From assembly GCA_948777935.1 (NCBI GenBank), contig CAQDYY010000006.1, forward strand, positions 72,019 to 136,018: a stretch of 64,000 bases of DNA, given 5' to 3'. The notes under the pieces were generated by a model. It did no database searches. It saw only the letters and a list, made by a program, of their open reading frames with translations, and had not been told where the DNA came from. This DNA is from an uncultured Clostridia bacterium (GTDB lineage: Bacteria > Bacillota > Clostridia > TANB77 > CAG-508). Shown here piece by piece: positions 8,253 through 17,167 of this stretch (position 1 is its first letter; each line of letters begins with the position of its first letter). A program made the position numbers and the translations under genes.

Positions 8253-8903
8253 ATGAACGAAGAGAAAAAAGTAAATATAAAAGAAATATTAGAATGGGTG
8301 TATTGTATTATAATTGCTATTGTTTTAGCATTATTAGTGCGATATTTTATAGGAACACCAACAATAGTTCAACAACCGTCTATGTATCCAACACTAAAAC
8401 AAGGACAAAGGCTAATTTTAAATAGAACAATAAGAACAACAAAAAGTATGCCTAAAAGAGGAGATATAGTAACATTTGAAGCACCTAGCAAGTCATATGT
8501 ATCAGCAGTAGAAGCAAACTTAGAAAATCCAGTTGCTATTTACGATTATAATATTACAAATATATTTTCAAAATTTCGCTATTATGTATTAGAAATAGGA
8601 AAAACAAGTTATATTAAACGTGTAATTGGGCTTCCAGGGGAGCGTGTACAAATAGAAAATGGAAAAGTATTTATAAATGGAGAAAAACTAGATGAAAGCT
8701 ATTTACAAGAAGGTGTTGTAACAACTTCATTAGAAGGTGTATTTACAGACATTACAGTACCTGAGAATTGCTTATTTGTTATGGGAGATAATCGTCCACA
8801 AAGTACAGATTCTAGAAGATTTGGATGTATACCATTAGAAAAAATAGAAAGCAAAGTATGGATTCGTTTTTGGCCATTTGATTTATTTGGAAAAGTAGAA
8901 TAA
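8253..8903 (+). CDS. lepB: signal peptidase I
   Basis: The 216-residue type I signal peptidase has one N-terminal membrane helix (about 15-33), the catalytic serine in QQPSMYPTL (Ser43), the general-base lysine in YIKRVIGLPGE (Lys122) and the box-E motif MGDNRPQSTDSR. It cleaves Sec and Tat signal peptides on the outer face of the membrane. The single helix and length are typical of Gram-positive enzymes. The ATG follows GAAGGAAAAAAG. It is followed by a terminator, so it is a single-gene unit. Confidence 0.95.
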   Translation: MNEEKKVNIKEILEWVYCIIIAIVLALLVRYFIGTPTIVQQPSMYPTLKQGQRLILNRTIRTTKSMPKRGDIVTFEAPSKSYVSAVEANLENPVAIYDYNITNIFSKFRYYVLEIGKTSYIKRVIGLPGERVQIENGKVFINGEKLDESYLQEGVVTTSLEGVFTDITVPENCLFVMGDNRPQSTDSRRFGCIPLEKIESKVWIRFWPFDLFGKVE

Positions 8904-8910
8904 TATATGT

Positions 8911-8940
8911 AGACTAACTTTAAACAGTTAGTCTCTTTAT
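8911..8940 (+). terminator. terminator after signal peptidase gene
   Basis: AGACTAAC (8911-8918) pairs with GTTAGTCT (8927-8934), followed by CTTTAT. Confidence 0.75.
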
Positions 8941-8975
8941 TAGAACCATGTACGCTATTTTAAGTTAAAACGTAA

Positions 8976-8994
8976 GGGCGAGCATTGCTCGTCC
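8976..8994. repeat. short REP-like hairpin
   Basis: GGGCGAGC, loop ATT, GCTCGTCC. The preceding CGTAA together with this stem resembles the GTAGGGGC elements at 2414 and 2881, although the inner sequences differ. Confidence 0.45.
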
Positions 8995-9111
8995 AAGTCA
9001 CGAAGCCACTTTTATTATTATATAGAAGATTCGACAAAGTTTTACAAAATTTTACAAAAGTAATTGACAGGAAAAGGAAGTAGATATATGTATAATATGT
9101 GCAAACCCTAA

Positions 9112-9202
9112 GTTTAACTTTAACATGAGATGTATTTAAAGATTATTGAAATATGATGGATCTGTAATCAATTGTTTAACTCTAACATAAGATGTATTTA
9201 AA
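9112..9202 (+). CRISPR. relic two-repeat CRISPR-like array
   Basis: Two 29-base direct repeats at 9112-9140 and 9174-9202 differ at two positions and start GTTTAACTYTAACATRAGAT. They flank a 33-base unique segment (9141-9173). The pattern GTTTAAC...AACATRAGATGTATTTAAA resembles type I-B/III repeats of Clostridia. No cas gene lies in the window and the array has a single spacer, so it is probably a remnant. Confidence 0.6.
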
Positions 9203-9249
9203 CTAGTTAATTAAACATAAAAGAAATTACATAAAAAGACAAAAGATAG

Positions 9250-9468
9250 CAAGGTAGATTAAGTCAATTTACAGAGGAAAATGATTTAAGATTTTATTAT
9301 ACAAGAACATATATAAATGATAATGGAAATTTCATAAAATATTACGAACATGGTCATTTCATCATTTATTACAAAAATGTAATATTTACAATTTTAGAAA
9401 TTAATGTTAGACTAAATTTACAGAGAACATCTCACAAAGGCTTGCAAGATGTTCTTAAAAAAGTCTAA
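9250..9468 (+). pseudogene. open coding remnant without start codon
   Basis: The frame stays open for 72 codons from just after a TAG at 9247-9249 to the TAA at 9466-9468 and reads like protein (for example DLRFYYTRTYINDNGNFIKY). It has no ATG, GTG or RBS near its start. It is probably the tail of a lost gene beside the relic CRISPR. Family not recognised. Confidence 0.3.
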
Positions 9469-9567
9469 AGCAAAACTAAAATTATACAAAAAATTTCTAA
9501 AATACTTGAATGTTAATAAAAGTTTGAATATAATGATACAATATAAAAATAAAAAAGAGAGGTAATT

Positions 9568-11205
9568 ATGCAAAAGGAAAGAAAAAAACAAGTAAAAGAA
9601 AGCTTTATGCAAGGTGTTTTTGCAATGATGTTTTCACAAGTATTAATAAAATTGATTGGACTTGTATATAGACTATATTTAACTAATAGAGAAGGATTTG
9701 GAGACGAAGGAAATGCAATTTATAGTTCTGGATTTTACATATATTCGCTTCTTTTAACTCTTTCTTCAGTAGGAATTCCAAATGCAATTTCAAAATTAGT
9801 ATCAGAAAGAATTGCAGTAGGTGATAATAAAGGAGCTAACCGTATATTCAAAATTGCATTTTTTACATTTGGATTATTAGGATTTATAGGAACTTGTATT
9901 CTATTTTTTGGAGCACATTATATATCAAACTTCATAATACAAATACCAGAAGCAGAACTAACATTAGTTGCACTATCTCCATCTATTTTCTTTGTAGCTT
10001 TAATATGTGTTATAAGAGGATATTTTAATGGAAATGGAACATTAAAAGTAACAGCAAATTCACAAACATTAGAGCAAATTTTTAAAGCAGTTTTTACAAT
10101 ATTGCTTGTTGAACTTGTAGCAATAGCTATGGGAATAAATACAAAAGTAATGGCAGCAGGAGCAAACCTTGCAACAACAATTGCAACAATAGGAAGTTTT
10201 ATATACTTGTTTGTATTTTATAAAAATAATAGAACGTTAAATGTAAATGCAGTAGGAGTTACAACAGGAAAAGAAAGTATATTAAAAGTAATAAAGAACA
10301 TACTAAAAGTATCTATTCCAATTTCACTTAGTGCAATTTTATCTTCTATTAATAAAAATATAGATTCAACAACAGTGGTTAGAGGACTTAAGAATTTTAT
10401 GGATGAAGGAGCTGCTAAAATACAATATGGTATATTAAGTGGAAAAGTGGATACATTAACATCATTACCACTATCTTTTAACATTGCATTTGCAACAGCA
10501 CTGGTTCCAGCTCTTTCATTTGCAAGAGCTAAAAAAGATATGACTACTGCCAACAAAAGAGTTAGTTTTTCTATTTTAGTTACTATATTAATAGGACTTC
10601 CATGCACAGCTGGAATGTATATATTTGCAGAACCTATATTGAAACTGCTATTTCCAGCACAATCTTCAGGAACTCTTTTATTACAAATTAGTTCATTAGC
10701 AATTATATTTACAGTTCTTGCACAAACAATTAATGGAGCATTACAAGGTTTAGGAAAAGTGATGGTTCCAGCAATGGCTTTTACAGTAGGAGTTATAGCA
10801 AAATTTATTATTAATGTAGTATTAGTACCAATCCCAGAAATAGGAGTAAATGGAGCAGCAATAGGAACAATAGCTTGTAACATGATAGCATGTGTAATTG
10901 GATTTATAGTATTAAAGAAAAATATGAATATACAATTCAAATTTTCTAAATATATAATAAAACCAATAATAGCTACATTTATAATGTCAATTTGCTCATA
11001 TGCTATTTATATAATACTATTAAAAATTGTTTCATTAAAAATAGCAGCTATCATTGCAATATGTTTAGCAATAGCAATTTATGCACTTGCAATTGTAAGT
11101 TTAAAAGTATTTACAAAAGAAGAAATCTATATGATTCCTTTTGGACAAAAGGTTTATAGAATTCTTACAAAAATGGGGATTTATAAAACAGAGAACCAGT
11201 TTTGA
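9568..11205 (+). CDS. polysaccharide/lipid flippase of the MOP superfamily (SpoVB/MurJ-like)
   Basis: The 545-residue membrane protein has about 14 hydrophobic helices and the SpoVB/MurJ-type pattern: an N-terminal GVFAMMFSQVLIKLIGLVYR helix, GIPNAISKLVSE after helix 2, RGYFNGNGT in the middle and a GALQGLGKVMVPA helix. Family members flip undecaprenyl-linked cell-wall or polysaccharide precursors; SpoVB acts in spore cortex formation and related paralogues work in growing cells. The ATG follows AGAGAGG. Sequence alone does not tell which lipid-linked substrate it moves. Confidence 0.88.
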   Translation: MQKERKKQVKESFMQGVFAMMFSQVLIKLIGLVYRLYLTNREGFGDEGNAIYSSGFYIYSLLLTLSSVGIPNAISKLVSERIAVGDNKGANRIFKIAFFTFGLLGFIGTCILFFGAHYISNFIIQIPEAELTLVALSPSIFFVALICVIRGYFNGNGTLKVTANSQTLEQIFKAVFTILLVELVAIAMGINTKVMAAGANLATTIATIGSFIYLFVFYKNNRTLNVNAVGVTTGKESILKVIKNILKVSIPISLSAILSSINKNIDSTTVVRGLKNFMDEGAAKIQYGILSGKVDTLTSLPLSFNIAFATALVPALSFARAKKDMTTANKRVSFSILVTILIGLPCTAGMYIFAEPILKLLFPAQSSGTLLLQISSLAIIFTVLAQTINGALQGLGKVMVPAMAFTVGVIAKFIINVVLVPIPEIGVNGAAIGTIACNMIACVIGFIVLKKNMNIQFKFSKYIIKPIIATFIMSICSYAIYIILLKIVSLKIAAIIAICLAIAIYALAIVSLKVFTKEEIYMIPFGQKVYRILTKMGIYKTENQF

Positions 11206-11365
11206 AAAGTTTATCAAATTAGCAAATAAAACTAAAAATATAGAAAAATCAAGGATTAAAACAAAAAAATAAAATAAAAAAGAGGGATTTTATAGAATTT
11301 TGGCGAATAATTATAATGTAGTTGAAAAAATACTACATAAATGAAACTTTTAGGAGGTAATTTAA

Positions 11366-11644
11366 ATGAACAAATCAGATTTAATCGCAGCCATAGCTGC
11401 TAAAACAGGAGAAACAAAAAAAAGTGCTGAAACAGCTGTTAATGCTTTCGTTGACGTTGTAACAGAATCTTTAGTAAAAGGAGACAAAGTACAATTAGTT
11501 GGATTTGGTTCTTTTGAAGTAAGAAAAAGAGCAGCTAGAAAAGGAAGAAACCCACAAACTAAAGAAGAAATTAAAATACCAGCTTCTAAAGCTCCAGTAT
11601 TCAAGGCAGGAAAAGCTTTAAAAGATTTAGTTAACAAAAAATAA
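11366..11644 (+). CDS. hup: HU family DNA-binding protein
   Basis: The 92-residue protein starts MNKSDLIAAIAAKTGETKKS and has the HU core GFGSFEVRKRAARKGRNPQT with the beta-arm followed by IKIPASKAPVFKAGKALKD. It is the histone-like nucleoid protein that bends DNA. The RBS AGGAGG is consensus and codon use is strongly biased, as expected for a highly expressed gene. It stands alone with its own terminator. Confidence 0.97.
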   Translation: MNKSDLIAAIAAKTGETKKSAETAVNAFVDVVTESLVKGDKVQLVGFGSFEVRKRAARKGRNPQTKEEIKIPASKAPVFKAGKALKDLVNKK

Positions 11645-11687
11645 GATTTGTATATATTTAAATAAATATATGAATTCATATGAAAAT

Positions 11688-11722
11688 AGAGAATGTAGTT
11701 TAAACTATGTTCTCTATTTTTG
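11688..11722 (+). terminator. terminator after hup
   Basis: AGAGAATGTAGTTT (11688-11701) is directly followed by AAACTATGTTCTCT (11702-11715), a long palindromic stem, then ATTTTTG. Confidence 0.85.
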
Positions 11723-11819
11723 TATGTATAATTACGTATTGCAAATATAATTTTTATATAATATAATTTGCTAAAAGAACTAATATAAATAACAAAAGAC
11801 AAAGAAAGGGAGTATAGGC

Positions 11820-13304
11820 TTGAAAGATTGGGTAATAAAATATAGAAACTATATTCTATTTATAATTACAATTATTATAAGTTGTATTTTATATTGGAAT
11901 TATTTGATTGGGCATTTTGCAGCAGAGACATATGCAATTTCATTAGGTTATAAAAACTATGCCATTAATGCATATTTGGCAGATGGAAGGTTTTTTTCAT
12001 TTTTATTTATTATACTAGCTGATAAACTAGAAATTCCAATTTTAACACTTATAAGTATTTCTACATTAAGTGCAATTATAATTGCCACAGTTGCTATATT
12101 ATATTTAAAAAATTATATTATTCAATTAGTAAAATTAACAAAGAAACAAGAATTGATAGTATGGGGAATTTGTTATTGTATTATTTTTAATTTTATGATG
12201 GTTGAAATTATGTATTTTCCAGAATGTTGTATTATGGTTTCTAGCATTTTGTGCTATATAATATCAGCCAAATACCTTATACAAAGAAAATATATAAGAA
12301 GTTTATTTATATTAATAATAGGAATTTTTTGCTACCAAGGAACTATTGGATTTTTTATAGTATGTGCATTTGTATTTTCAGTTTTTAAAAATGGAAAAAT
12401 AGGAAAAGCAGTTTTTATTGATATATGTAAAATGACGTTAATGGGAATAATAGTAGCAAGTATAAATCTAGTATTTATAAAACTAATAGCATTATTTTTA
12501 CATTTAGTACAAAATAAAGCCTTTAGCTTAAATTTTAATATAATTAAACAAAATATATATTTAAATATAAAGAGTGTTTATCCAGTTTTACAAAATAGCT
12601 GTGGACTATTTCCTAAAAATCTATTATTAATATATATAGAAATTGTAATAGGATTTACTTTGCTAATTTCTTATAAAGAAAAAGAAGATAAAGTAATGAA
12701 ATTATTGGCACTAATATTAGTAACAATAGTAAGTTCATTTATTATGTTTATTATTCAAAGAGGGAGTATATTTACAGGAAGAGTACATTTTTGCATAGGA
12801 AGTTTAATAGGAATTAGTCTATTATACATATACTGTATGACTAATATAAAAGATAAAAAAATATGGAGAAACATATTTTTAGTAATACTATTGAGTTATG
12901 CAATATTAAATTGTGCTAATACAGCTAAGCTTACAACAGAGCATAAAATTGCAAATAAATTAGAAAAAGAAGAATGTATTCGAATAGAAAATTTGATATA
13001 TCAATATGAAAATGAAAGTGGTATTCAAATAAATAAAGTAGTGCCAATATTAATTCAAAATCAATCGGAAAGAGGATATTTTGAGCAAACAAAAAGAAGA
13101 GCAATTATTACATATAATAATATAAGACATTACTATGGATATTCTGGTGTTTTACAATACTATTTAAAAAGAGATTTTGAATATATAGGACTAAACAAAG
13201 AAAGTGAAAACATATATAGAAAATATATTATAGAAAACAATTTAGAATATGGAAATATAGTATGCATAGAAGATACACTATATTGTCCCCAATATCACAT
13301 GTAA
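11820..13304 (+). CDS. GtrII-like membrane glucosyltransferase
   Basis: The 494-residue polytopic protein (about 10-11 membrane helices) has the layout of the Glucos_trans_II (GtrII) family: an acidic motif in the first external loop (FAAETYAISLGY, then YLADGRFFSFLF), a long hydrophobic core and a C-terminal soluble tail of about 110 residues. Such proteins transfer glucose from a polyprenyl-phosphate carrier to surface polymers. The start is TTG at 11820 after GAAAGGGAG; no ATG lies nearby in frame. No gtrA or gtrB partner is adjacent, so the family call is moderate and the acceptor unknown. Confidence 0.65.
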   Translation: MKDWVIKYRNYILFIITIIISCILYWNYLIGHFAAETYAISLGYKNYAINAYLADGRFFSFLFIILADKLEIPILTLISISTLSAIIIATVAILYLKNYIIQLVKLTKKQELIVWGICYCIIFNFMMVEIMYFPECCIMVSSILCYIISAKYLIQRKYIRSLFILIIGIFCYQGTIGFFIVCAFVFSVFKNGKIGKAVFIDICKMTLMGIIVASINLVFIKLIALFLHLVQNKAFSLNFNIIKQNIYLNIKSVYPVLQNSCGLFPKNLLLIYIEIVIGFTLLISYKEKEDKVMKLLALILVTIVSSFIMFIIQRGSIFTGRVHFCIGSLIGISLLYIYCMTNIKDKKIWRNIFLVILLSYAILNCANTAKLTTEHKIANKLEKEECIRIENLIYQYENESGIQINKVVPILIQNQSERGYFEQTKRRAIITYNNIRHYYGYSGVLQYYLKRDFEYIGLNKESENIYRKYIIENNLEYGNIVCIEDTLYCPQYHM

Positions 13305-13390
13305 AATAGATTAAATACGTAAAATAATAATATGTAATTGGAGTATAATCATAAAAGAAAAGAAAACCTAGAAAAATTTTATAAAAAGTA

Positions 13391-13420
13391 TTGACAATAC
13401 TCTTAATTACATATTATAAT
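13391..13420 (+). promoter_or_regulatory. promoter of tRNA-Leu
   Basis: TTGACA (13391-13396) and TATAAT (13415-13420), 18-bp spacing, about 39 bp before the tRNA. Confidence 0.85.
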
Positions 13421-13458
13421 TACTTTTGTCGTTAGAAGACAATATCAGTTCAAAAAAC

Positions 13459-13546
13459 GCAGATGTGGCGGAACTGGTAGACGCACAGGACTTAAAATCC
13501 TGCGGTTGAATAAACCGTGCCGGTTCGATTCCGGCCATCTGCACCA
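13459..13546 (+). tRNA. tRNA-Leu (UAA)
   Basis: An 88-base cloverleaf: acceptor GCAGATG/CATCTGC, D-arm with GGTAGACGC, anticodon stem CAGGA/TCCTG around loop CTTAAAA (anticodon TAA), long class II variable arm (GCGGTTGAATAAACCGT), T-loop GTTCGATTC, encoded CCA. It reads UUA, the dominant leucine codon of this AT-rich genome. Its 3' end is duplicated 900 bp downstream. Confidence 0.97.
13536..13546 (+). repeat. candidate attachment site, tRNA-Leu copy
   Basis: CATCTGCACCA, the last 11 bases of the tRNA-Leu gene, recurs exactly at 14436-14446. Integrases commonly target the 3' end of tRNA genes and leave such direct repeats. Confidence 0.5.
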
Positions 13547-13553
13547 TTATGAT

Positions 13554-13600
13554 AAAACCGTATAAGTATTGAATTATCAATATATTATGCGGTTTTATTT
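13554..13600 (+). terminator. terminator after tRNA-Leu
   Basis: AAAACCGTATAA (13554-13565) pairs with TTATGCGGTTTT (13585-13596), then ATTT. Confidence 0.8.
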
Positions 13601-13726
13601 TATAAATTTAATGCAATAATAATGCAGTAGAAATTTAATTTTCTTCTTCTTTATTTACGAAAATATGCCTTTATGCTATAATAAACTAGAAAATAGCTAG
13701 TAAATTATAGAGGAGATAAATTTTAA

Positions 13727-14272
13727 ATGTATAAAAGATTATATGAAGAAAGTATTATTTTAATAGGACCTTCTGGAGCTGGAAAATCAACAACAGCCGA
13801 AGAACTTTGCAGGAGAACCAATATGCAAAGATTATGTTTAGATAGAATTGCAAATAGAGCAAGAGATACAGGTTTTATGAAAAGATTTAGAAATGCCGAC
13901 GAATTTAATCATTATATGATTTCTGAAGTATTAAAAAAAGCAAAAGATGAAAATTTATATGGAATTGTGGATTTTGGTGCAGGTCATTCCGTTTATGATG
14001 ATGTGGAAATTTTTGCAAGAGTTAGACAATTACTAAAACCTTTTAAAAATATTGTTTTATTGCTTCCAGATAAAGATACTAAAAAATCTTTGTCAATAAT
14101 GGAAGGAAGAGCAACAGGAGATACAAGAGAAAATAAAAAATTCATCGAAAGTTCTTGTAATACTGAATTAGCAACTATGACAGTATATGGGAATAATAGA
14201 CAACCATCAGAAATTGCAGAAGAAATTCTATCTAAAATTAAACAAAGACAAGAACAGCAAGTAGAGAGATAA
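13727..14272 (+). CDS. P-loop kinase of the shikimate/adenylate kinase type
   Basis: The 181-residue protein has a canonical Walker A, GPSGAGKST at 14-22, a DRIANRARD acceptor-binding stretch and a Walker-B-like VDFGAGHSVYDD at about 79-90. Length and order resemble shikimate-kinase-like or nucleotide-kinase-like proteins, but the shikimate-binding residues are not clearly present, so the substrate is open. It is the only intact gene between the two copies of the tRNA-Leu end and may be cargo of an integrated element. The ATG follows AGAGGAG. Confidence 0.7.
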   Translation: MYKRLYEESIILIGPSGAGKSTTAEELCRRTNMQRLCLDRIANRARDTGFMKRFRNADEFNHYMISEVLKKAKDENLYGIVDFGAGHSVYDDVEIFARVRQLLKPFKNIVLLLPDKDTKKSLSIMEGRATGDTRENKKFIESSCNTELATMTVYGNNRQPSEIAEEILSKIKQRQEQQVER

Positions 14273-14435
14273 ATTATATGTATAAAAAGTAATGCAATAA
14301 ATAATGCAATACAAGTATTTTTGAAAATACTTTGTATAAATTTTAAATTTAAGATAACATACAAAAGTATTAAAAATATGATAAATCAAATATGTTTAAA
14401 ATCATGTGAAAGCATTGAGAATACAATAATATGCT

Positions 14436-14446
14436 CATCTGCACCA
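14436..14446 (+). repeat. candidate attachment site, distal copy
   Basis: Second copy of CATCTGCACCA, 900 bp from the copy inside tRNA-Leu. Only 11 bp are shared, and the base before differs (C in the tRNA, T here). Confidence 0.45.
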
Positions 14447-14485
14447 ACGACGTATCTGTTCGAACTAAATTGAACAGATTGATAC

Positions 14486-14517
14486 AAAAATCATTCAGTA
14501 AAATGGATGATTTTTTT
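14486..14517 (+). terminator. intrinsic terminator
   Basis: AAAAATCATTC (14486-14496) pairs with GGATGATTTTT (14505-14515) and runs into a T tract. It lies before the 89-aa gene. An upstream hairpin, ATCTGTTC/GAACAGAT at 14454-14479, has no T-run. Confidence 0.7.
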
Positions 14518-14558
14518 GTTTGCTTAAAAATGTCATCCAAGAAAGGATGGTGTTTGAA

Positions 14559-14828
14559 ATGAAGATAATTAAGCAAGAACTAGAATTTGAGGAATGTCTA
14601 AAACAACGACTTGAGTTTATATGTGAGTTTTCAAAAGTTACTCCTATTTTTATAAATGGTAGCATTAGAAAATTAGAGAGAACTAATCTTACATATATTG
14701 AACCACATAGAGTGATAATTAAAAACATTACTTTTTTAGTTTTCAATTATTCTAATGATGCGTATATCTCCAACTTAACTAAAAAGATTAAATTATCAGA
14801 GTTAGAAAAATATTTGAAAAATATATAA
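14559..14828 (+). CDS. small uncharacterised protein, 89 aa
   Basis: Family not recognised. I chose the ATG at 14559 because GAAAGGA precedes it; an earlier ATG in frame at 14520 lies inside the terminator stem. The product begins MKIIKQELEFEECLKQ, is soluble, and is rich in Ile, Lys and Glu with a predicted mixed alpha/beta content (VTPIFINGSIRKLE, HRVIIKNITFLVFNYSND). It converges on the minus-strand gene at 14829 with no gap between the stop codons. Confidence 0.55.
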   Translation: MKIIKQELEFEECLKQRLEFICEFSKVTPIFINGSIRKLERTNLTYIEPHRVIIKNITFLVFNYSNDAYISNLTKKIKLSELEKYLKNI

Positions 14829-15656
14829 TTAAATTTGTTTAAAACTATTATTAAATAAATTCAATTCAATTTGTTCTTTATTCAATATATCTTCTGTATT
14901 TTTCTTAAAATTCATAAACATTTTCATAGGATCATCTTTTGGATTAAAGCAATCATAGTTGCTAACTTCAAAAATATTATAAAAAGCCCAACCATTAAAA
15001 CAGTCATTAGAATTATAGACTATATCAGGTCTAGTATCTAAAATTATTTCTAATTCTTTTATTGAATTTAATAGTATATTTTCTATTTCATTAAGAACTT
15101 TTACATAGATTTTTAAAATGCATATATTAAATTCTGCTATTGATTTTGTGAACATTATTCTAGGATTATCAGTATATTTATTATATTTTTCTATTCTATA
15201 TTTTTCCATCTCATCCCTTAATTTTTTGTTATGATTAAAATGTGGAGTTAATATTATTGTATCTAAATCAAAGCAGTATTTATCACTATTAAAATCTCTA
15301 TTCACGGGTAAATGACCATGCTGTGCAAAATCTCTAAGATGAATTAACAAACGATAAGAAAAGTTTTCATCATAAATATTACTTAAGCAATTATTTTTGA
15401 AATCTTGATATTTGTTAGAGTTTTCTCCAATATTTTCTTTCATAAAAGTTTCTATAGATTCTATTAGCGTTTTTGCTGAGCTTAAATAATTAATAACAAG
15501 TGCATTTATGCCTATATCATCATCTACTTCAAATTCAAATACAATTCTACGATTAATTGTATCGTCATTATTCATAATGTAATAGTTTTGCATATTATTT
15601 AAGTTGAACCTAAAAACAGAAAATAATTGTTCAATTTCTTGGATATGCTTTGTCAA
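14829..15656 (-). CDS. uncharacterised 275-aa protein with HEPN-like RxxxxH motif
   Basis: Family not recognised. The protein is helical and contains LIHLRDFAQHGHLPV near residue 110, an Arg-x4-His arrangement like that of HEPN ribonuclease domains; this is a motif-level resemblance only. The TTG at 15656 lacks a good RBS, and the frame stays open without ATG to 15755 with protein-like content, so the gene may use an unusual start or have lost its 5' end. It is divergent from the AlbA_2 gene. It lies in an accessory stretch with other damaged genes. Confidence 0.5.
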   Translation of the reverse strand: MTKHIQEIEQLFSVFRFNLNNMQNYYIMNNDDTINRRIVFEFEVDDDIGINALVINYLSSAKTLIESIETFMKENIGENSNKYQDFKNNCLSNIYDENFSYRLLIHLRDFAQHGHLPVNRDFNSDKYCFDLDTIILTPHFNHNKKLRDEMEKYRIEKYNKYTDNPRIMFTKSIAEFNICILKIYVKVLNEIENILLNSIKELEIILDTRPDIVYNSNDCFNGWAFYNIFEVSNYDCFNPKDDPMKMFMNFKKNTEDILNKEQIELNLFNNSFKQI

Positions 15657-15787
15657 TTCAATATAATATTGAATACAATATTTCTCTTTGTCAGTTAATT
15701 TTGGTAATTGTACAAATTTAATTATAACATTTGTTGATTTTAAGTAAAATTTATTTTATAATTTTAAATGTTAGGAGGATTACCTAT

Positions 15788-17124
15788 ATGAAGAATATTG
15801 AAACAAATCGTATAGAAAATAAAGAACTACTTAATGAAGATTTTGAGCAAGAAGTTATTGCCTTTCTTAATTATAGAGAAGGTGGAACTATATATGTTGG
15901 AATTAGAAAAAATGGTGAAGTTGTTGGAATTGAAGATGTCGATTTAACACAATTACAAATTAAAGACAGAATAAAAAACAATATACAACCTTCTACTTTA
16001 GGATTATTTGATGTAGTTGTGGAAACAATAGATGATAAAGATGTTATAAAAGTTATTATTTCAAGTGGAACAGAAAAGCCTTATTATTTAAGGAAAAAAG
16101 GAAGAACTCCTGAAGGTTGTTATGTTAGGGTTGGTAGTAGCAAAGAGCGAATGACAGAAATAATGATTGATGATATGTATGCAAAAAGAGTAAAACACAC
16201 ATTAAAAGAAATAGACTCTCCAAGACAAGAATTAACATTTAATCAATTAAAATATATTATGAAGAACATGGATTAAAGTTAAATGATAACTTTTTACAAA
16301 ATCTTGATTTATTAACAAGCGAAGGAAAATATAATTATAATGCTTTCTTATTAGCAGATGAAAATACTGTTTCTATAAAACTTGTAAGATATTTAGGTAA
16401 TAATAAACTTGAACTTTTAGAAAATTTAGAATATGAGAATCGTTGTTTAATTACAGCTACACAAAAAATACTAGATAGGCTTGATGTTGAAAATACTACA
16501 TATGCTAAAATAGAATATTTTGGAAGAAAAGAGCAAGAAAAAATTGATAGCAAAGCATTAAAAGAAGCTGTCATAAATGCTATTGTACATAATGATTATT
16601 CTTATGGTAATTCTCCTATTATTGAATTGTATTCAGACAGAGTTGAAATAACTTCTGCAGGTGGTCTTCCTCAAGAATTATCACAAGAAGAATTTTTAGA
16701 AGGTGTTACTGCTCCAAGAAATAAAGAACTTATTAGAGTATTTAAAGATGTAGATTTAATTGAAAATATTGGCTCTGGAGTTTTAAGAATTTTAGATGCT
16801 TATGATAAAAGTTGTTTTAAATTTATGAATCATTTTTTGAGAGTTTCGTTTAAATATAAAGAAAATCCATTTGAATACGACCAAGAAACTACCCAAGAAA
16901 CTACCCTAAAAACTACCCAAGAAAATTATACAATCTTAAATGAAACTCAACAGAATATTATAAAATTAATAAAAAATCAACCATCAATAACACAAAAAGA
17001 AATAGCGAAAGAATTAAATATAACAAGAGATGGCGTAAAATATAATATGAATGTTTTAAAAGAATTAGGTATAGTTGTAAGAGAAGGCTCAACTAAAAAA
17101 GGAAATTGGAAAATATTAAAATAA
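15788..17124 (+). pseudogene. AlbA_2/ATP-binding transcriptional regulator, frameshifted
   Basis: The first part (from the ATG at 15788 after TTAGGAGG) carries the AlbA_2 (Schlafen-like) domain: LNYREGGTIYVGI and GCYVRVGSSKERMT. The second part carries the ATP-binding region (AVINAIVHNDYSY, VEITSAGGLP, IENIGSGVLRI) and a C-terminal winged helix (TQKEIAKELNITRDGV). The two join in different frames near 16251-16261, where two extra bases (AT) lie in a TATAT run; a 444-residue product is otherwise intact. No CGG is involved, so this is ordinary decay or a slippage-prone run, unlike the 13 CGG sites. Confidence 0.75.
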
Positions 17125-17167
17125 TTTCTTTGGTAAAAGATAGAAATATATATGGAGGAACTTATTA

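Larger units (their letters stand above)
8941..9567. other. 627-bp gap: REP-like hairpin, relic CRISPR, coding remnant
   Basis: The gap holds a GTAAGGGC-type hairpin at 8976-8994 (GGGCGAGC/GCTCGTCC), an AT-rich stretch, two CRISPR-like repeats (9112-9202), and an open frame without start codon at 9250-9468 whose translation looks protein-like. GAACATCT/AGATGTTC (about 9424-9456) can form a hairpin. No intact gene is present. Confidence 0.6.

Noticed and set aside
10218..10940. 240-codon minus-strand open frame
   Set aside because: It lies antisense inside the flippase gene and has no RBS or family likeness; AT-rich antisense frames are often open.
16251..16261. CGG-type frameshift in the AlbA_2 gene
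   Set aside because: The break is a two-base difference in a TATAT run with no CGG; treated as ordinary decay.
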